Source: a virus. From it: a stretch of DNA of 36,564 bases. The translations under genes were made by a program, and so were the position numbers. The stretch's first letter is position 1. Each line of letters starts with the position of its first letter. The notes below the pieces were generated by a model. The model was given only the letters and a program-made list of their open reading frames with translations. It was not told the DNA's origin and did not search any database. Positions 6,883-13,589 of the stretch are shown here, piece by piece. The stretch lies in IMG/VR virus record IMGVR_UViG_3300030328_001285, positions 361 through 36,924 of that record; one strand, 5' to 3'.

Positions 6883-7009
6883 TTACACCAATTACTCTTG
6901 CATTAGGATTTCTTGCTAGTGCAACTTTTCTTGCTTCATCATAGTTGCGAGCATTTACTTCCTCAGTGAATACTGTACCAGCAACGTACAATTTAACTTC
7001 GCACTTCAT
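6869..7009 (-). CDS. Small hypothetical protein (46 aa)
   Basis: This 46-residue frame (MKCEVKLYVAGTVFTEEVNA, then RNYDEARKVALARNPNARV) has an AGAGGA Shine-Dalgarno seven bases upstream. The beta-strand/helix/beta-strand pattern is typical of a tiny protein seen in many cyanophages (recall). It is the first gene of the string 7009-5256 and sits 26 bases downstream of a TATAAT box. Confidence 0.7.
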   Translation of the reverse strand: MKCEVKLYVAGTVFTEEVNARNYDEARKVALARNPNARVIGVNAKF

Positions 7010-7034
7010 GAGATTCCTCTTTTGGTATGTACAT

Positions 7035-7063
7035 ATTATATACTAAAAAGAGGGGTCTTACAA
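7035..7063 (-). promoter_or_regulatory. Sigma70-like promoter, TATAAT with TTGTAA
   Basis: TATAAT (7035-7040) with TTGTAA (7058-7063) at exactly 17 bp lies before ATG 7009. The -35 element is inside the loop and right arm of the terminator 7045-7071, so terminator and promoter overlap. The extended box TATAATATGTACA is repeated identically at 11812-11824. Confidence 0.5.
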
Positions 7064-7071
7064 CCCCTCTT
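7045..7071 (-). terminator. Rho-independent terminator after the ParB-like gene
   Basis: AAGAGGGGT and ACCCCTCTT form a perfect 9-bp stem with a 6-base loop, followed on the minus strand by TTTTT. It ends transcription of the gene at 7107-8090. It belongs to a repeated module (TGTCACAAG, hairpin, T-run, TATAATATGTACA) that also occurs at 11812-11859. Confidence 0.8.
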
Positions 7072-7106
7072 GTGACACTTGTTAATGTGGATTAAATACT
7101 TGCTTT

Positions 7107-8090
7107 TTAGTATGTAATCAGTGTATCCTCTTTACCAATTACTTGAGGAACATGTCCCTTAAAATTGATAAACTTAAAACTAGGATTTTTCTTATATTCA
7201 GCCAATAGACCTGCCATAGCGTTATTAATTACGTCTATTTCAGATTGTAACTCTCTACGTCTTTTTTCAGCATCCTCGGCAGGTATTTTATTTAAGAAAC
7301 CTACAACGTTAGGAACCTCACCATGTTTATCATAATAATAGATAATATCCGTAATTGCTCTTTTCAAATTAGTTCCCTTTGAGGTTTTTGTTTTACCAAT
7401 CGCAATAAATTCCCCTTTAGATGAACTTAACAGTGTAGAAGCCTTGGTTTCAGCAGCAGGTTTAGTAAATGCTTCCATGTTTCGACTTGCTAGTTGTCTA
7501 TCAAAAACATCCTGAATGGCATTATCTATATGGTCATCAGTGAATGAATTTGGAATAGAAGAAAACCATTGTCTTCCCTTATTAAGGTCTACTTCTTGCT
7601 CTGATTCTGTCATTCTGATAACATAGGCAGAAAAGCGTTTCTTAAAATCACTCATGTCTGCTTTTTTTGCTTGAGAATGGTTATTAGCACCCAAGCCTAT
7701 TTCATCAATAACATCCTCAACATCAAATTGAGATTTTTTTCTAACTACTAGATAGAAACCATATTGCTGACCTAACTCAAGTAATGCTTCATGCCTACTG
7801 AATCCGTCATATAAAGATGAATTATTTTGCTCAACAATCGGTGGAAGTTTTGAGGTATCCCATCCTTGAGATACAAAACTATCTTTAAGACCTCTTACAT
7901 TCTCTTTATCTGTACCTACAGAACGAGCCATATTAATTATTTGACCCTTAGTATTCTTAAAGAGTATGTCCTCTGTTTTTAAAATTTCAATACCAACTAT
8001 ATCAACAGTCCTATACTGTGGAAGTGGAAATTTTCGATACCATAGAATATTTAATGTATCGCATGGTGGATTAAATGACTTAAATGTCAT
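7107..8090 (-). CDS. ParB-like (ParB/Srx fold) protein
   Basis: In this 327-residue protein, residues about 36-110 follow the pattern of a ParB/sulfiredoxin nuclease-type domain. They include RGLKDSFVSQGWDTSKLPPI (66-85), then DGFSRHEALLELG (95-107), equivalent to the family's G-x-R-R-x-x-A helix. The rest is helical (AEDAEKRRRELQSEIDVINN near 270-289 is likely coiled coil) and unrecognised. Phage proteins with this domain can bind or nick DNA or act on nucleotides; which applies here is unknown. It is a single-gene unit: a perfect sigma70 promoter upstream (8156-8184), a leader of about 60 bases with a 5' hairpin, and a strong terminator after it. That pattern suggests early expression by host polymerase. 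Confidence 0.55.
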   Translation of the reverse strand: MTFKSFNPPCDTLNILWYRKFPLPQYRTVDIVGIEILKTEDILFKNTKGQIINMARSVGTDKENVRGLKDSFVSQGWDTSKLPPIVEQNNSSLYDGFSRHEALLELGQQYGFYLVVRKKSQFDVEDVIDEIGLGANNHSQAKKADMSDFKKRFSAYVIRMTESEQEVDLNKGRQWFSSIPNSFTDDHIDNAIQDVFDRQLASRNMEAFTKPAAETKASTLLSSSKGEFIAIGKTKTSKGTNLKRAITDIIYYYDKHGEVPNVVGFLNKIPAEDAEKRRRELQSEIDVINNAMAGLLAEYKKNPSFKFINFKGHVPQVIGKEDTLITY

Positions 8091-8155
8091 AGTTGTTTCT
8101 CTTACTAAGTGTATATGAGTGTCGAAAGTAGCAACGTGCTTGATCCGACATAAGT

Positions 8156-8184
8156 ATTATACCATAGTGTGACTAGAGTGTCAA
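8156..8184 (-). promoter_or_regulatory. Consensus sigma70 promoter (TTGACA-17-TATAAT)
   Basis: TTGACA (8179-8184) and TATAAT (8156-8161) both match consensus exactly with a 17-bp spacer. The -35 box overlaps the last codons of the gene at 8181-8660. Predicted start is near 8149-8150, so the transcript would begin with the stem TGTCG/CGACA (8146-8150 with 8120-8124) enclosing AGCA/TGCT (8130-8133 with 8137-8140). A host-type early promoter. Confidence 0.85.
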
Positions 8185-8660
8185 GGGCTGACGGTATCCT
8201 GTATCAATCTCTTCCCCAATACCTTGACCATAAGGTCAAATGTTAACTGTTGTGGTCTCTGTTTCCATCCATACCACTTGCTTGGTTTACCAGTATCATA
8301 AGGTGGCCATTTTGATTTAACCCAGTACTGATCGTCAGTACAATCATATATCAAATCTCCATCCTGTAACCACCAATGCTTTTCATCTCTATAATCTACT
8401 CCACTATAAGGTACTAAACTATCAGTATCCATGAGATAGTATAGTGCCTGTGACGCATGGTAACAATGACCATATTTTGGATACTTTATAATATCATCAG
8501 GAAATTTTAGTTTCTTCTTCTTTAAGATATCAGGTGTTAAAAACATACGCACCTTTTCCATTACATCTCTTATGTGCATATAAGGAAATGGATCAAATTC
8601 AAGGGTTCTAGTTCCTACAATGTCGTTACCAACATACTTGTGTCTTTCAACTTTTTTCAT
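8181..8660 (-). CDS. Hypothetical protein with Cys-His-Asp arrangement
   Basis: This 159-residue protein contains YGHCYHASQALYYLM (63-77), KHWWLQDGD (94-102) and IYDCTDDQ (104-111). The order Cys66, His95, Asp106, with Cys at the start of a helix, resembles papain/transglutaminase-like folds, so it may be a small hydrolase or a degenerate relative. This is inference. Related proteins with HCY..A and HWWL seem widespread in marine phages (recall). It overlaps the methyltransferase gene upstream by 14 bases and is last in the operon starting at 11797. Confidence 0.65.
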   Translation of the reverse strand: MKKVERHKYVGNDIVGTRTLEFDPFPYMHIRDVMEKVRMFLTPDILKKKKLKFPDDIIKYPKYGHCYHASQALYYLMDTDSLVPYSGVDYRDEKHWWLQDGDLIYDCTDDQYWVKSKWPPYDTGKPSKWYGWKQRPQQLTFDLMVKVLGKRLIQDTVSP

Positions 8661-9492
8661 AAAACTTCTCCAATGGATTATGATATGGTTGCAATCTATC
8701 CAGTATTAGTTTACCATACTCCTCATGTAGTTCGCAACCCATGTAGTCTCTACCTAATGATTTAGCAACCATAGCAGTTGTTCCTGAGCCCATGAATGGA
8801 TCAAGGATCATATCTCCTCTCTCACTACCAGCCTTGATACAGGGTTCAATCAAATCAGGTGGGAATACGGCAAAGTGTGCATCCTTATATGGTTTCTTAG
8901 TTATATCCCATACAGATCTCTTTCTTCTTGTAGGTTCCTTGATAGCATCCACATCAAAATAATAGTTCTGCTTTTTACTTAGCAAGAAGATATACTCATG
9001 AGACTTAGTACATCTATCTCTTACACTCTCAGGCATTGGATTAGGTTTATTCCATATAATATCCTGTCTTAGATACCATCCATCTGCACGTAGAGCAAAG
9101 GCTAACATCCATGGAATACCAATGAGATCCTTCTCTTTTAATCCTTCTAACTTATTACCTCTTCTTGCACATTTGTCTGGGAGATCTTGATTGTTAGATG
9201 CAAGTGTTTGTTGTACTAATGCTTGTCCTTTTCCTGGTCTATAGTTATAATAACTATCCCCCATGTTCAACCATACAGTACCATCATCAGTTAGACAGTC
9301 TCTAACCAATCGAAAGACCTCAACCATTTGTTGAATATATTCTTCGGGTGTTTGCTCATGTCCAATTTGATCCTGTTCATCACCATAGTTCCTTAGGCCA
9401 TAGTAAGGTGGAGATGTAATACAACATCTTGCCTTCTCATCAAACTCTTTAAGTGTATCCCTACAATCTCCAAATAGTATTAAATCTCTCAT
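8647..9492 (-). CDS. DNA methyltransferase, SPPY type (probable N4-cytosine)
   Basis: This 281-residue beta-class enzyme has motif IV ITSPPYYGLRNY (25-36) at the N-terminus and motif I DPFMGSGTT (231-239) at the C-terminus. SPPY is the signature of N4-cytosine enzymes, although some adenine enzymes carry it. It would methylate a specific DNA site using SAM. WLNMGDSYY and IIWNKPNPMPESVRDR in between are typical of this subfamily. It overlaps by four bases with a possible nuclease gene upstream (9489-9935) and by 14 with the gene after it. The pairing raises the possibility of a phage-borne restriction-modification-like unit. It differs clearly from the methyltransferase at 657-1625. Confidence 0.88.
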   Translation of the reverse strand: MRDLILFGDCRDTLKEFDEKARCCITSPPYYGLRNYGDEQDQIGHEQTPEEYIQQMVEVFRLVRDCLTDDGTVWLNMGDSYYNYRPGKGQALVQQTLASNNQDLPDKCARRGNKLEGLKEKDLIGIPWMLAFALRADGWYLRQDIIWNKPNPMPESVRDRCTKSHEYIFLLSKKQNYYFDVDAIKEPTRRKRSVWDITKKPYKDAHFAVFPPDLIEPCIKAGSERGDMILDPFMGSGTTAMVAKSLGRDYMGCELHEEYGKLILDRLQPYHNPLEKFYEKS

Positions 9493-9935
9493 AATACTCC
9501 CACTTCACCATTCTTATTACCAAAAGCAACACTACTTTTAACAAACATTAAGTCTGCCTTAGTCCATATACAATATGTTCCAAGATGTGATATTCCTATC
9601 ATATAATGATACTTGGTAGGTACAGTCACCTTTCCATAATTATTTTTTGCTTTACTATTTGTTCTGACACTAATGTATGGTTTTGGATCTTTTGTTCTTG
9701 TTAATTGGGTTGTTGACTTACAAGATACTATTGATACTTCTGGGTACTTCTCAATAATGAAATCACCATCTCCACCTGTATCAGGATTATCATAAGTGGT
9801 TATACGATAACCTCTCTTAATAAAAACCTCCTTTGCTTTATTAATAGAATAGTCAACAACTTGATCTCTACTGGTACACCAATCAAATATACCAATCGGA
9901 TTCCAGTTCCTACTTTTAGTTCCTTTTGCAGTCAT
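9489..9935 (-). CDS. Possible PD-(D/E)XK-type nuclease
   Basis: This 148-residue protein contains a helix (SRDQVVDYSINKAKEVFIKRG), then TYDNPDTGGDGDFIIEKYP (about 48-66) and VSIVSCKSTTQL (68-79). This resembles the helix - (G)D - strand - (D/E)xK core of small PD-(D/E)XK nucleases. Here the acidic residue before the lysine is replaced (S-C-K), so activity is uncertain. The rest is beta-rich and ends with FGNKNGEVGVL. It overlaps the SPPY methyltransferase by four bases and follows an SF2 helicase operon, a context that suits DNA processing. It could equally be an inactive or structural relative. Confidence 0.45.
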   Translation of the reverse strand: MTAKGTKSRNWNPIGIFDWCTSRDQVVDYSINKAKEVFIKRGYRITTYDNPDTGGDGDFIIEKYPEVSIVSCKSTTQLTRTKDPKPYISVRTNSKAKNNYGKVTVPTKYHYMIGISHLGTYCIWTKADLMFVKSSVAFGNKNGEVGVL

Positions 9936-10177
9936 TTTGTTTGTTGAGATACGATTGCCTGTAACTTACCATCCTTATCGACAGTAATGTTTATTTGATG
10001 TTGTAAATCATTATCAGTATCCATGAGTCTAATGTCTATTGCACCACCATCCCCATAATATGAGAGTAGTAACCTATTAGATTCTACTTCCCATTTTGGT
10101 GGGTTCTTACCATGTTTATATACAGGATTTGAGTGCTTATCCTCATATCCATTGATCCACTTAAACTGTCCGATCAT
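9932..10177 (-). CDS. Small hypothetical protein (81 aa)
   Basis: I start at ATG 10177 (MIGQFKWINGYEDKHSNPVY); AAGAGGG lies right before it. A TTG at 10198 would add seven residues. The protein is beta-rich (WEVESNRLLLSYYGDGGAIDIRL). No family recognised. The start overlaps the nucleotidyltransferase gene, and the end overlaps the possible nuclease gene by four bases. Confidence 0.62.
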   Translation of the reverse strand: MIGQFKWINGYEDKHSNPVYKHGKNPPKWEVESNRLLLSYYGDGGAIDIRLMDTDNDLQHQINITVDKDGKLQAIVSQQTK

Positions 10178-10616
10178 CCCTCTTGTCCCATGCTTCAAGA
10201 ATCCATGATGAAGATTGTTTCTTACCTACTCCACCTACACCCCATCTGTATATGACTCTATCATCATCTTTATACAAGTTAAATTCGGGTGTGTTTTCAT
10301 TGTGCCTATCTCCACCATTAGCAAAGATTACTTTATCATATATTTCAAGACACTGAGCAATCGCATCACAAGCAGTACCATTACTATCATCAAACTCTAA
10401 TACATTATCAACCATTTCTAATGCTCTAACAATAGTAATCCTCTCACCTAAAGACATAAAAGGTTGTCCCTTTTTCCTACCTAACCAAAAGTCAGAATTT
10501 AATCCAACTGCTAATGCACTCATGGGTGCTATCTGTTTTGCTGATCTTAATAATGAAATGTGGCCACTGTGTATAGGATCAAATCCTCCAGTGACTAATA
10601 CTACTGATGAAGTCAT
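10161..10616 (-). CDS. Cytidylyltransferase-like nucleotidyltransferase
   Basis: This 151-residue protein begins VVLVTGGFDPIHSGH (5-19), the GxFDxxHxGH signature of the HIGH-type nucleotidyltransferase superfamily that includes glycerol-3-phosphate cytidylyltransferase and the HldE adenylyltransferase domain. RITIVRALEMVDNVLEF (39-55) fits the following strand-helix pattern, and IFANGGDRHNENTPE (93-107) matches the G-GDR/N loop. It would join a sugar phosphate or small phosphorylated molecule to CMP or AMP. The substrate is unknown. It has an ATGA overlap with the helicase gene. Possible roles include sugar activation for glycosylation of DNA, virion or host surface. Confidence 0.75.
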   Translation of the reverse strand: MTSSVVLVTGGFDPIHSGHISLLRSAKQIAPMSALAVGLNSDFWLGRKKGQPFMSLGERITIVRALEMVDNVLEFDDSNGTACDAIAQCLEIYDKVIFANGGDRHNENTPEFNLYKDDDRVIYRWGVGGVGKKQSSSWILEAWDKRDDRTV

Positions 10617-11797
10617 TTTTTTACTGTTGAAATAGCGGGTTCCCCCTTGTTAAAAATAGTATCAACCACAGCCTCTATTTTACGTGCTGTACTGATACCC
10701 ACCTTAGAGTAAACTGGTACGCAAACTAGACCATATGCCTTATCAATTGCCCCTTTACGGATCACTCTGCCTATCGTTTGACTGATACCGATATAATCCA
10801 TAGATCTTAAGAACAAGACGGCCTCAAGTCCATTTACGTTGATACCTTCGGATAATATGCTATGATGTAGGACTACAAACTTAGTGTAATCATCCTTACC
10901 CCATGTATTTAATACCTCAAAGAACTTATCTCTACCAACCTTCTTACCATTGATTACTGCACCAGTCTTAGCAGTAATGTACATCCAATTATACCCTCTT
11001 TCTCTCAATTTGCAACAAAAGTCCGTCTGAGATACTAAATTTGTAATCTGCTTAGTTGACTTAGCACAAATGAGTACCTTATCCTTCTCTATATTATCAA
11101 TGGAATCAATCATTTGCTCACAGTCAACATCAGCTACTAACTCATGCTTTTGAAGTAAACGTGACTCATATACTTCTACCTTTGGTGGTAGAATGTAACC
11201 AGCATCAACCAAATCAGGAGCTGGTACGTTGCAAATAACCTGACCAAATATATCAGGATCATTCATACCTGCTTTGAATGGTGTTAGACTGTGCTTAGGT
11301 GTAGCAGTAAAGAAGTAAGACCTATCAGCCTCCCATGAGAAATACTCAACAGGGCCGATGAAGTTTCTCTGTACGCTATTGTGTGCTTCATCAAAGTAAA
11401 CTACATCAACTATAATATTACTCTCTTGTACTCTGTGCAATGAATGATATGTTGTAAAGATAATCTGATTTGCATTAGACTCATAACATAGGAAGTTATG
11501 GTATCTAATATCAGAAACTTTAGTTGAAGAGAAGTGCTCAGTCTCACCACTGTGGACGTGCATTACTCTTACTTCGTTAAACTCTCCTGTTTCCAAGAAC
11601 TCAGAACATAGTTGCTCTGCTAATAGGATACGTGGAGCGACTACGACAATGGTTGCAACCTCTTGTGTACGGAATACTCTCTTAGCATCCTCTATCATAC
11701 ACATGGTCTTACCACCACCTGTAGGAACGATAACCTGCCCCTTAGAATGTTTTGCCATTGCATCCAGAGCATTAACTTGATGTGGACGTAAAGGCAT
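10613..11797 (-). CDS. Superfamily 2 (DEAH-box) DNA helicase
   Basis: This 394-residue protein begins RPHQVNALDAM (Q-like motif, 4-14), followed by Walker A PTGGGKT (25-31), DEAH (136-139), TATP (164-167) and motif VI QTIGRVIR (340-347). This is a complete two-lobe SF2 helicase, though shorter than T4 UvsW (about 590 residues, recall), without obvious accessory domains. It would unwind or translocate on DNA using ATP. It heads the operon 11797-8181 that also holds the nucleotidyltransferase, the nuclease-like protein and the SPPY methyltransferase, and has its own TATAAT box (11819-11824). Whether it acts in phage recombination or in a restriction-like complex is open. Confidence 0.85.
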   Translation of the reverse strand: MPLRPHQVNALDAMAKHSKGQVIVPTGGGKTMCMIEDAKRVFRTQEVATIVVVAPRILLAEQLCSEFLETGEFNEVRVMHVHSGETEHFSSTKVSDIRYHNFLCYESNANQIIFTTYHSLHRVQESNIIVDVVYFDEAHNSVQRNFIGPVEYFSWEADRSYFFTATPKHSLTPFKAGMNDPDIFGQVICNVPAPDLVDAGYILPPKVEVYESRLLQKHELVADVDCEQMIDSIDNIEKDKVLICAKSTKQITNLVSQTDFCCKLRERGYNWMYITAKTGAVINGKKVGRDKFFEVLNTWGKDDYTKFVVLHHSILSEGINVNGLEAVLFLRSMDYIGISQTIGRVIRKGAIDKAYGLVCVPVYSKVGISTARKIEAVVDTIFNKGEPAISTVKK

Positions 11798-11806
11798 TTA
11801 AAAATC

Positions 11807-11980
11807 TTAACTGTACATATTATAACATAAAAAAGACCCCTTGTGGGGGCCTTGTGACAGTTCTTTATCTGGATCAAAGTTTGGATCGTATTCTGGTTCT
11901 CTCGGATCTATACGTGGATCCCACCAGAAGAATCCAAGTTGATGCAACCTCACGTGCATTAATGGTTTTTTTAGTTTCAT
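11807..11980 (-). CDS. Small hypothetical protein (57 aa), 3' end over a terminator
   Basis: This frame of 57 residues, MKLKKPLMHVRLHQLGFFWW, followed by DPR/DPN repeats (DPRIDPREPEYDPNFDPDKEL), starts at 11980 with a purine-rich AAAGGG upstream. The four DP-containing repeats suggest an extended turn-rich segment. The end of the frame (SQGPHKGSFLCYNMYS) is written by the terminator hairpin, its T-run and the promoter of the helicase gene. Translation through the hairpin is therefore possible only if transcription reads through it. Function unknown. Confidence 0.5.
   Translation of the reverse strand: MKLKKPLMHVRLHQLGFFWWDPRIDPREPEYDPNFDPDKELSQGPHKGSFLCYNMYS
11819..11824 (-). promoter_or_regulatory. 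TATAAT -10 box of the helicase operon
   Basis: An exact TATAAT lies 21 bases before ATG 11797, within the 13-base motif TATAATATGTACA that is identical to the one at 7028-7040. No -35 element is clear at 17 bp, where the terminator hairpin sits. Confidence 0.5.
11829..11852 (-). terminator. Rho-independent terminator upstream of the helicase gene
   Basis: On the minus strand AGGCCCC pairs with GGGGTCT (7 bp, one G-U) around a 5-base loop, followed by TTTTTT. It lies inside the last codons of the 57-residue frame and directly before the helicase promoter. It has the same TGTCACAAG flank as the terminator at 7045-7071. Confidence 0.7.
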
Positions 11981-12000
11981 CCCTTTAAAGTAAATAAAAT

Positions 12001-12029
12001 ATTATAGGGGCTGCCTAGCAACCATACAA
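12001..12029 (-). promoter_or_regulatory. Sigma70-like promoter (TATAAT with TTGTAT)
   Basis: TATAAT (12001-12006) with TTGTAT (12024-12029) at 17 bp lies 20 bases before ATG 11980. Two small hairpins (GGTTGC/GCAGCC at 12009-12023, and CATAC/GTATG at 12024-12037) fill the rest of this spacer. Neither is followed by a T-run, so they are not good terminators. Confidence 0.45.
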
Positions 12030-12045
12030 AGGTATGTATGATTTC

Positions 12046-12615
12046 TCAATCTTCAATATCCAATACTCTTATCCATTCCATTGCTTTAGACTTGTATGGA
12101 TTATCGTTTCCCCATAGGAAAAATGTAAGAGTCATGCGGCCACTCTCCTTATCATCACTATCCCCGAACAAATCTTCGGGTGCATGATAATAGTGAGAGG
12201 GATATGCAACTACTCTGTTGAATACATTATCAACTGTTATGATATCATTGTTAGTTCCATCTATCAGACAGGTTCCAGATTTCTTAGGTGGATCCTCATT
12301 CAAATATACTAGACCTGCATAATCACTGTTATCCACGTGCCATTTCGCATTAGGGAAATCACAGTATCCCTTAGTGTTCTCATAGGCAATATGAAAATAA
12401 GGGGTACATACAAAATCTTCTTTCTTTATCTTATATGCTTTCTCCAGTATATCAAAAATACCCTCATTTATTGCCTGAGGGGCTGGAGTTCTCCACCCTT
12501 TCCATCCAACTTCCTCTTGTTCCTCTGAGTGTTTATAGTCAGTATAACTGAGTCCTAACTGACGGATAAGCTCGGGATGAGAGAAATAATCATCTCCTAT
12601 AAGTATATCTTGCAT
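12046..12615 (-). CDS. 2OG-Fe(II) oxygenase-like protein (DUF6445-like)
   Basis: This 189-residue protein has WHVDNSDYAGLVYLN (92-106), giving the His93-x-Asp95 iron site. SGTCLIDG (113-120), YPSHYYHAPED (138-148) with a distal His141/His144, and GRMTLTFFL (159-167) with Arg160 for 2-oxoglutarate follow. This order fits the double-stranded beta-helix oxygenases; the AGLVYLN and SGT features recall the DUF6445 group. It would hydroxylate or otherwise oxidise an unknown substrate, using O2 and 2-oxoglutarate. It follows another oxygenase gene two bases away, so the two are a tandem pair. It is not closely similar by eye to the other oxygenases here. Confidence 0.7.
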   Translation of the reverse strand: MQDILIGDDYFSHPELIRQLGLSYTDYKHSEEQEEVGWKGWRTPAPQAINEGIFDILEKAYKIKKEDFVCTPYFHIAYENTKGYCDFPNAKWHVDNSDYAGLVYLNEDPPKKSGTCLIDGTNNDIITVDNVFNRVVAYPSHYYHAPEDLFGDSDDKESGRMTLTFFLWGNDNPYKSKAMEWIRVLDIED

Positions 12616-12617
12616 AA

Positions 12618-13271
12618 TTAATTTTTCTTATTTAATCCTGGAAAATGTCTTTGTTCTTTATCTAGGCAGTTCATAAAATTTGTAATGGCGTATCTACCGT
12701 ATCCATCAAAATAATCAGAATCCTTTATTTCCACCTTAGTAACTCCATGCTCTACCCAGCCTGGGAATATTATAGTCATATTGTTATCACAAGTCAAGAG
12801 TTTTTCATACTGAGGAAAACTTAACTCACCACCTTTAAATCTTTTAGGTTCTTTATAAAAATAACTAAAAGCAAGGAACATAACGGCCTGATCAGTATGT
12901 GGTTGATAATATTCACCATCATGATAATATCTAACTTTAGTATAATCACTATTAACCTTAGGTGCAATACTACAACAATCATGACACTGAGCAAAGGCAT
13001 CCAATACTCCAGATGTAAATAATTTTCTATTAGCCTCTAATATATTTGAGACACATCTATAAGCTGGGGGATAGATATCATCTAACATCAAAGCATGAGA
13101 ATTAGTCTTACCTACTACCCCACCAAAACCCTTTGCATCTAAGAGTTTTCCTGGTTTTGTATAAAAATCTAGTTCTTCCCATATTAATTCTAATTCTTCA
13201 TCATCATAAAAATCATGAATAATTATATGTGGGAATGGATCAGCATAAGCATCAATATTAATCTTTTGCAT
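12618..13271 (-). CDS. 2OG-Fe(II) oxygenase
   Basis: This 217-residue protein has all the expected residues: YYQPHTDQAVM (121-131) with His125 and Asp127, KGGELSFPQY (146-155), IIFPGWVEHGVTKV (167-180) with distal His175, and GYGRYAITNFM (190-200) with Arg193 for 2-oxoglutarate. It is a complete prolyl-hydroxylase-like double-stranded beta-helix enzyme, so activity is expected. The substrate is unknown. Its start codon is 30 bases from the divergent plus-strand gene at 13302, so the short spacer holds the start signals for both directions. Confidence 0.82.
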   Translation of the reverse strand: MQKINIDAYADPFPHIIIHDFYDDEELELIWEELDFYTKPGKLLDAKGFGGVVGKTNSHALMLDDIYPPAYRCVSNILEANRKLFTSGVLDAFAQCHDCCSIAPKVNSDYTKVRYYHDGEYYQPHTDQAVMFLAFSYFYKEPKRFKGGELSFPQYEKLLTCDNNMTIIFPGWVEHGVTKVEIKDSDYFDGYGRYAITNFMNCLDKEQRHFPGLNKKN

Positions 13272-13294
13272 TGGATAGATAGTTATGGTACAAT
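13265..13294 (+). promoter_or_regulatory. Possible promoter of the plus-strand island
   Basis: TACAAT (13289-13294) lies on the plus strand, with a poor -35 (TTTGCA, 13265-13270, 18 bp). It is only seven bases before ATG 13302, which would make the transcript almost leaderless. The first plus-strand gene has no Shine-Dalgarno sequence, which fits. The evidence is weak. Confidence 0.3.
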
Positions 13295-13301
13295 AATTAA
13301 C

Positions 13302-13589
13302 ATGAGAAATATAATAAAAGAATCAATTTACCATTTAAAGGTAGAAACAGGATGGACGTATTGGTATCATCTTAAACACTCTATACATAACTCTCGTAAG
13401 TTAATTACAATCTCATTTAAGAGTATTGTTCATGGATTACTACCATTTATATGGAAAGCAGATGCTCCTAAAGATGTAATCCGATTATACCATGAAATTA
13501 TGAAAATAGAACATATCCGAAAAATGGATAAACTAAAACAACTCCCAAAGAATGAAAGATACAGCAACACTACTGACCCTACTGAATAG
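13302..13589 (+). CDS. DUF6356-like small membrane-associated protein
   Basis: I start at ATG 13302; the open frame extends upstream to 13215 but that part overlaps the divergent gene. The 95-residue protein has the pattern of the DUF6356 family. This is H-x-K-VETGWTYWYHLKHSI (about 10-27), a hydrophobic ITISFKSIVHGLLPFIW (33-49) that could sit in or on the membrane, then DVIRLYHEIMKIEHIRKMDKL (54-74). The function of the family is unknown to me. It overlaps the next gene by 38 bases and opens the only plus-strand operon. Confidence 0.6.
   Translation: MRNIIKESIYHLKVETGWTYWYHLKHSIHNSRKLITISFKSIVHGLLPFIWKADAPKDVIRLYHEIMKIEHIRKMDKLKQLPKNERYSNTTDPTE

Noticed and set aside
9489-9935. Complete type II restriction-modification pair with the adjacent methyltransferase
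   Set aside because: The nuclease motif is incomplete (SCK in place of D/E-x-K) and no database check was possible, so it is reported only as a possible nuclease.
13215-13301. 29-codon upstream extension of the first plus-strand gene
   Set aside because: It overlaps the N-terminus of the divergent oxygenase gene, and its residues do not resemble the DUF6356 family start.
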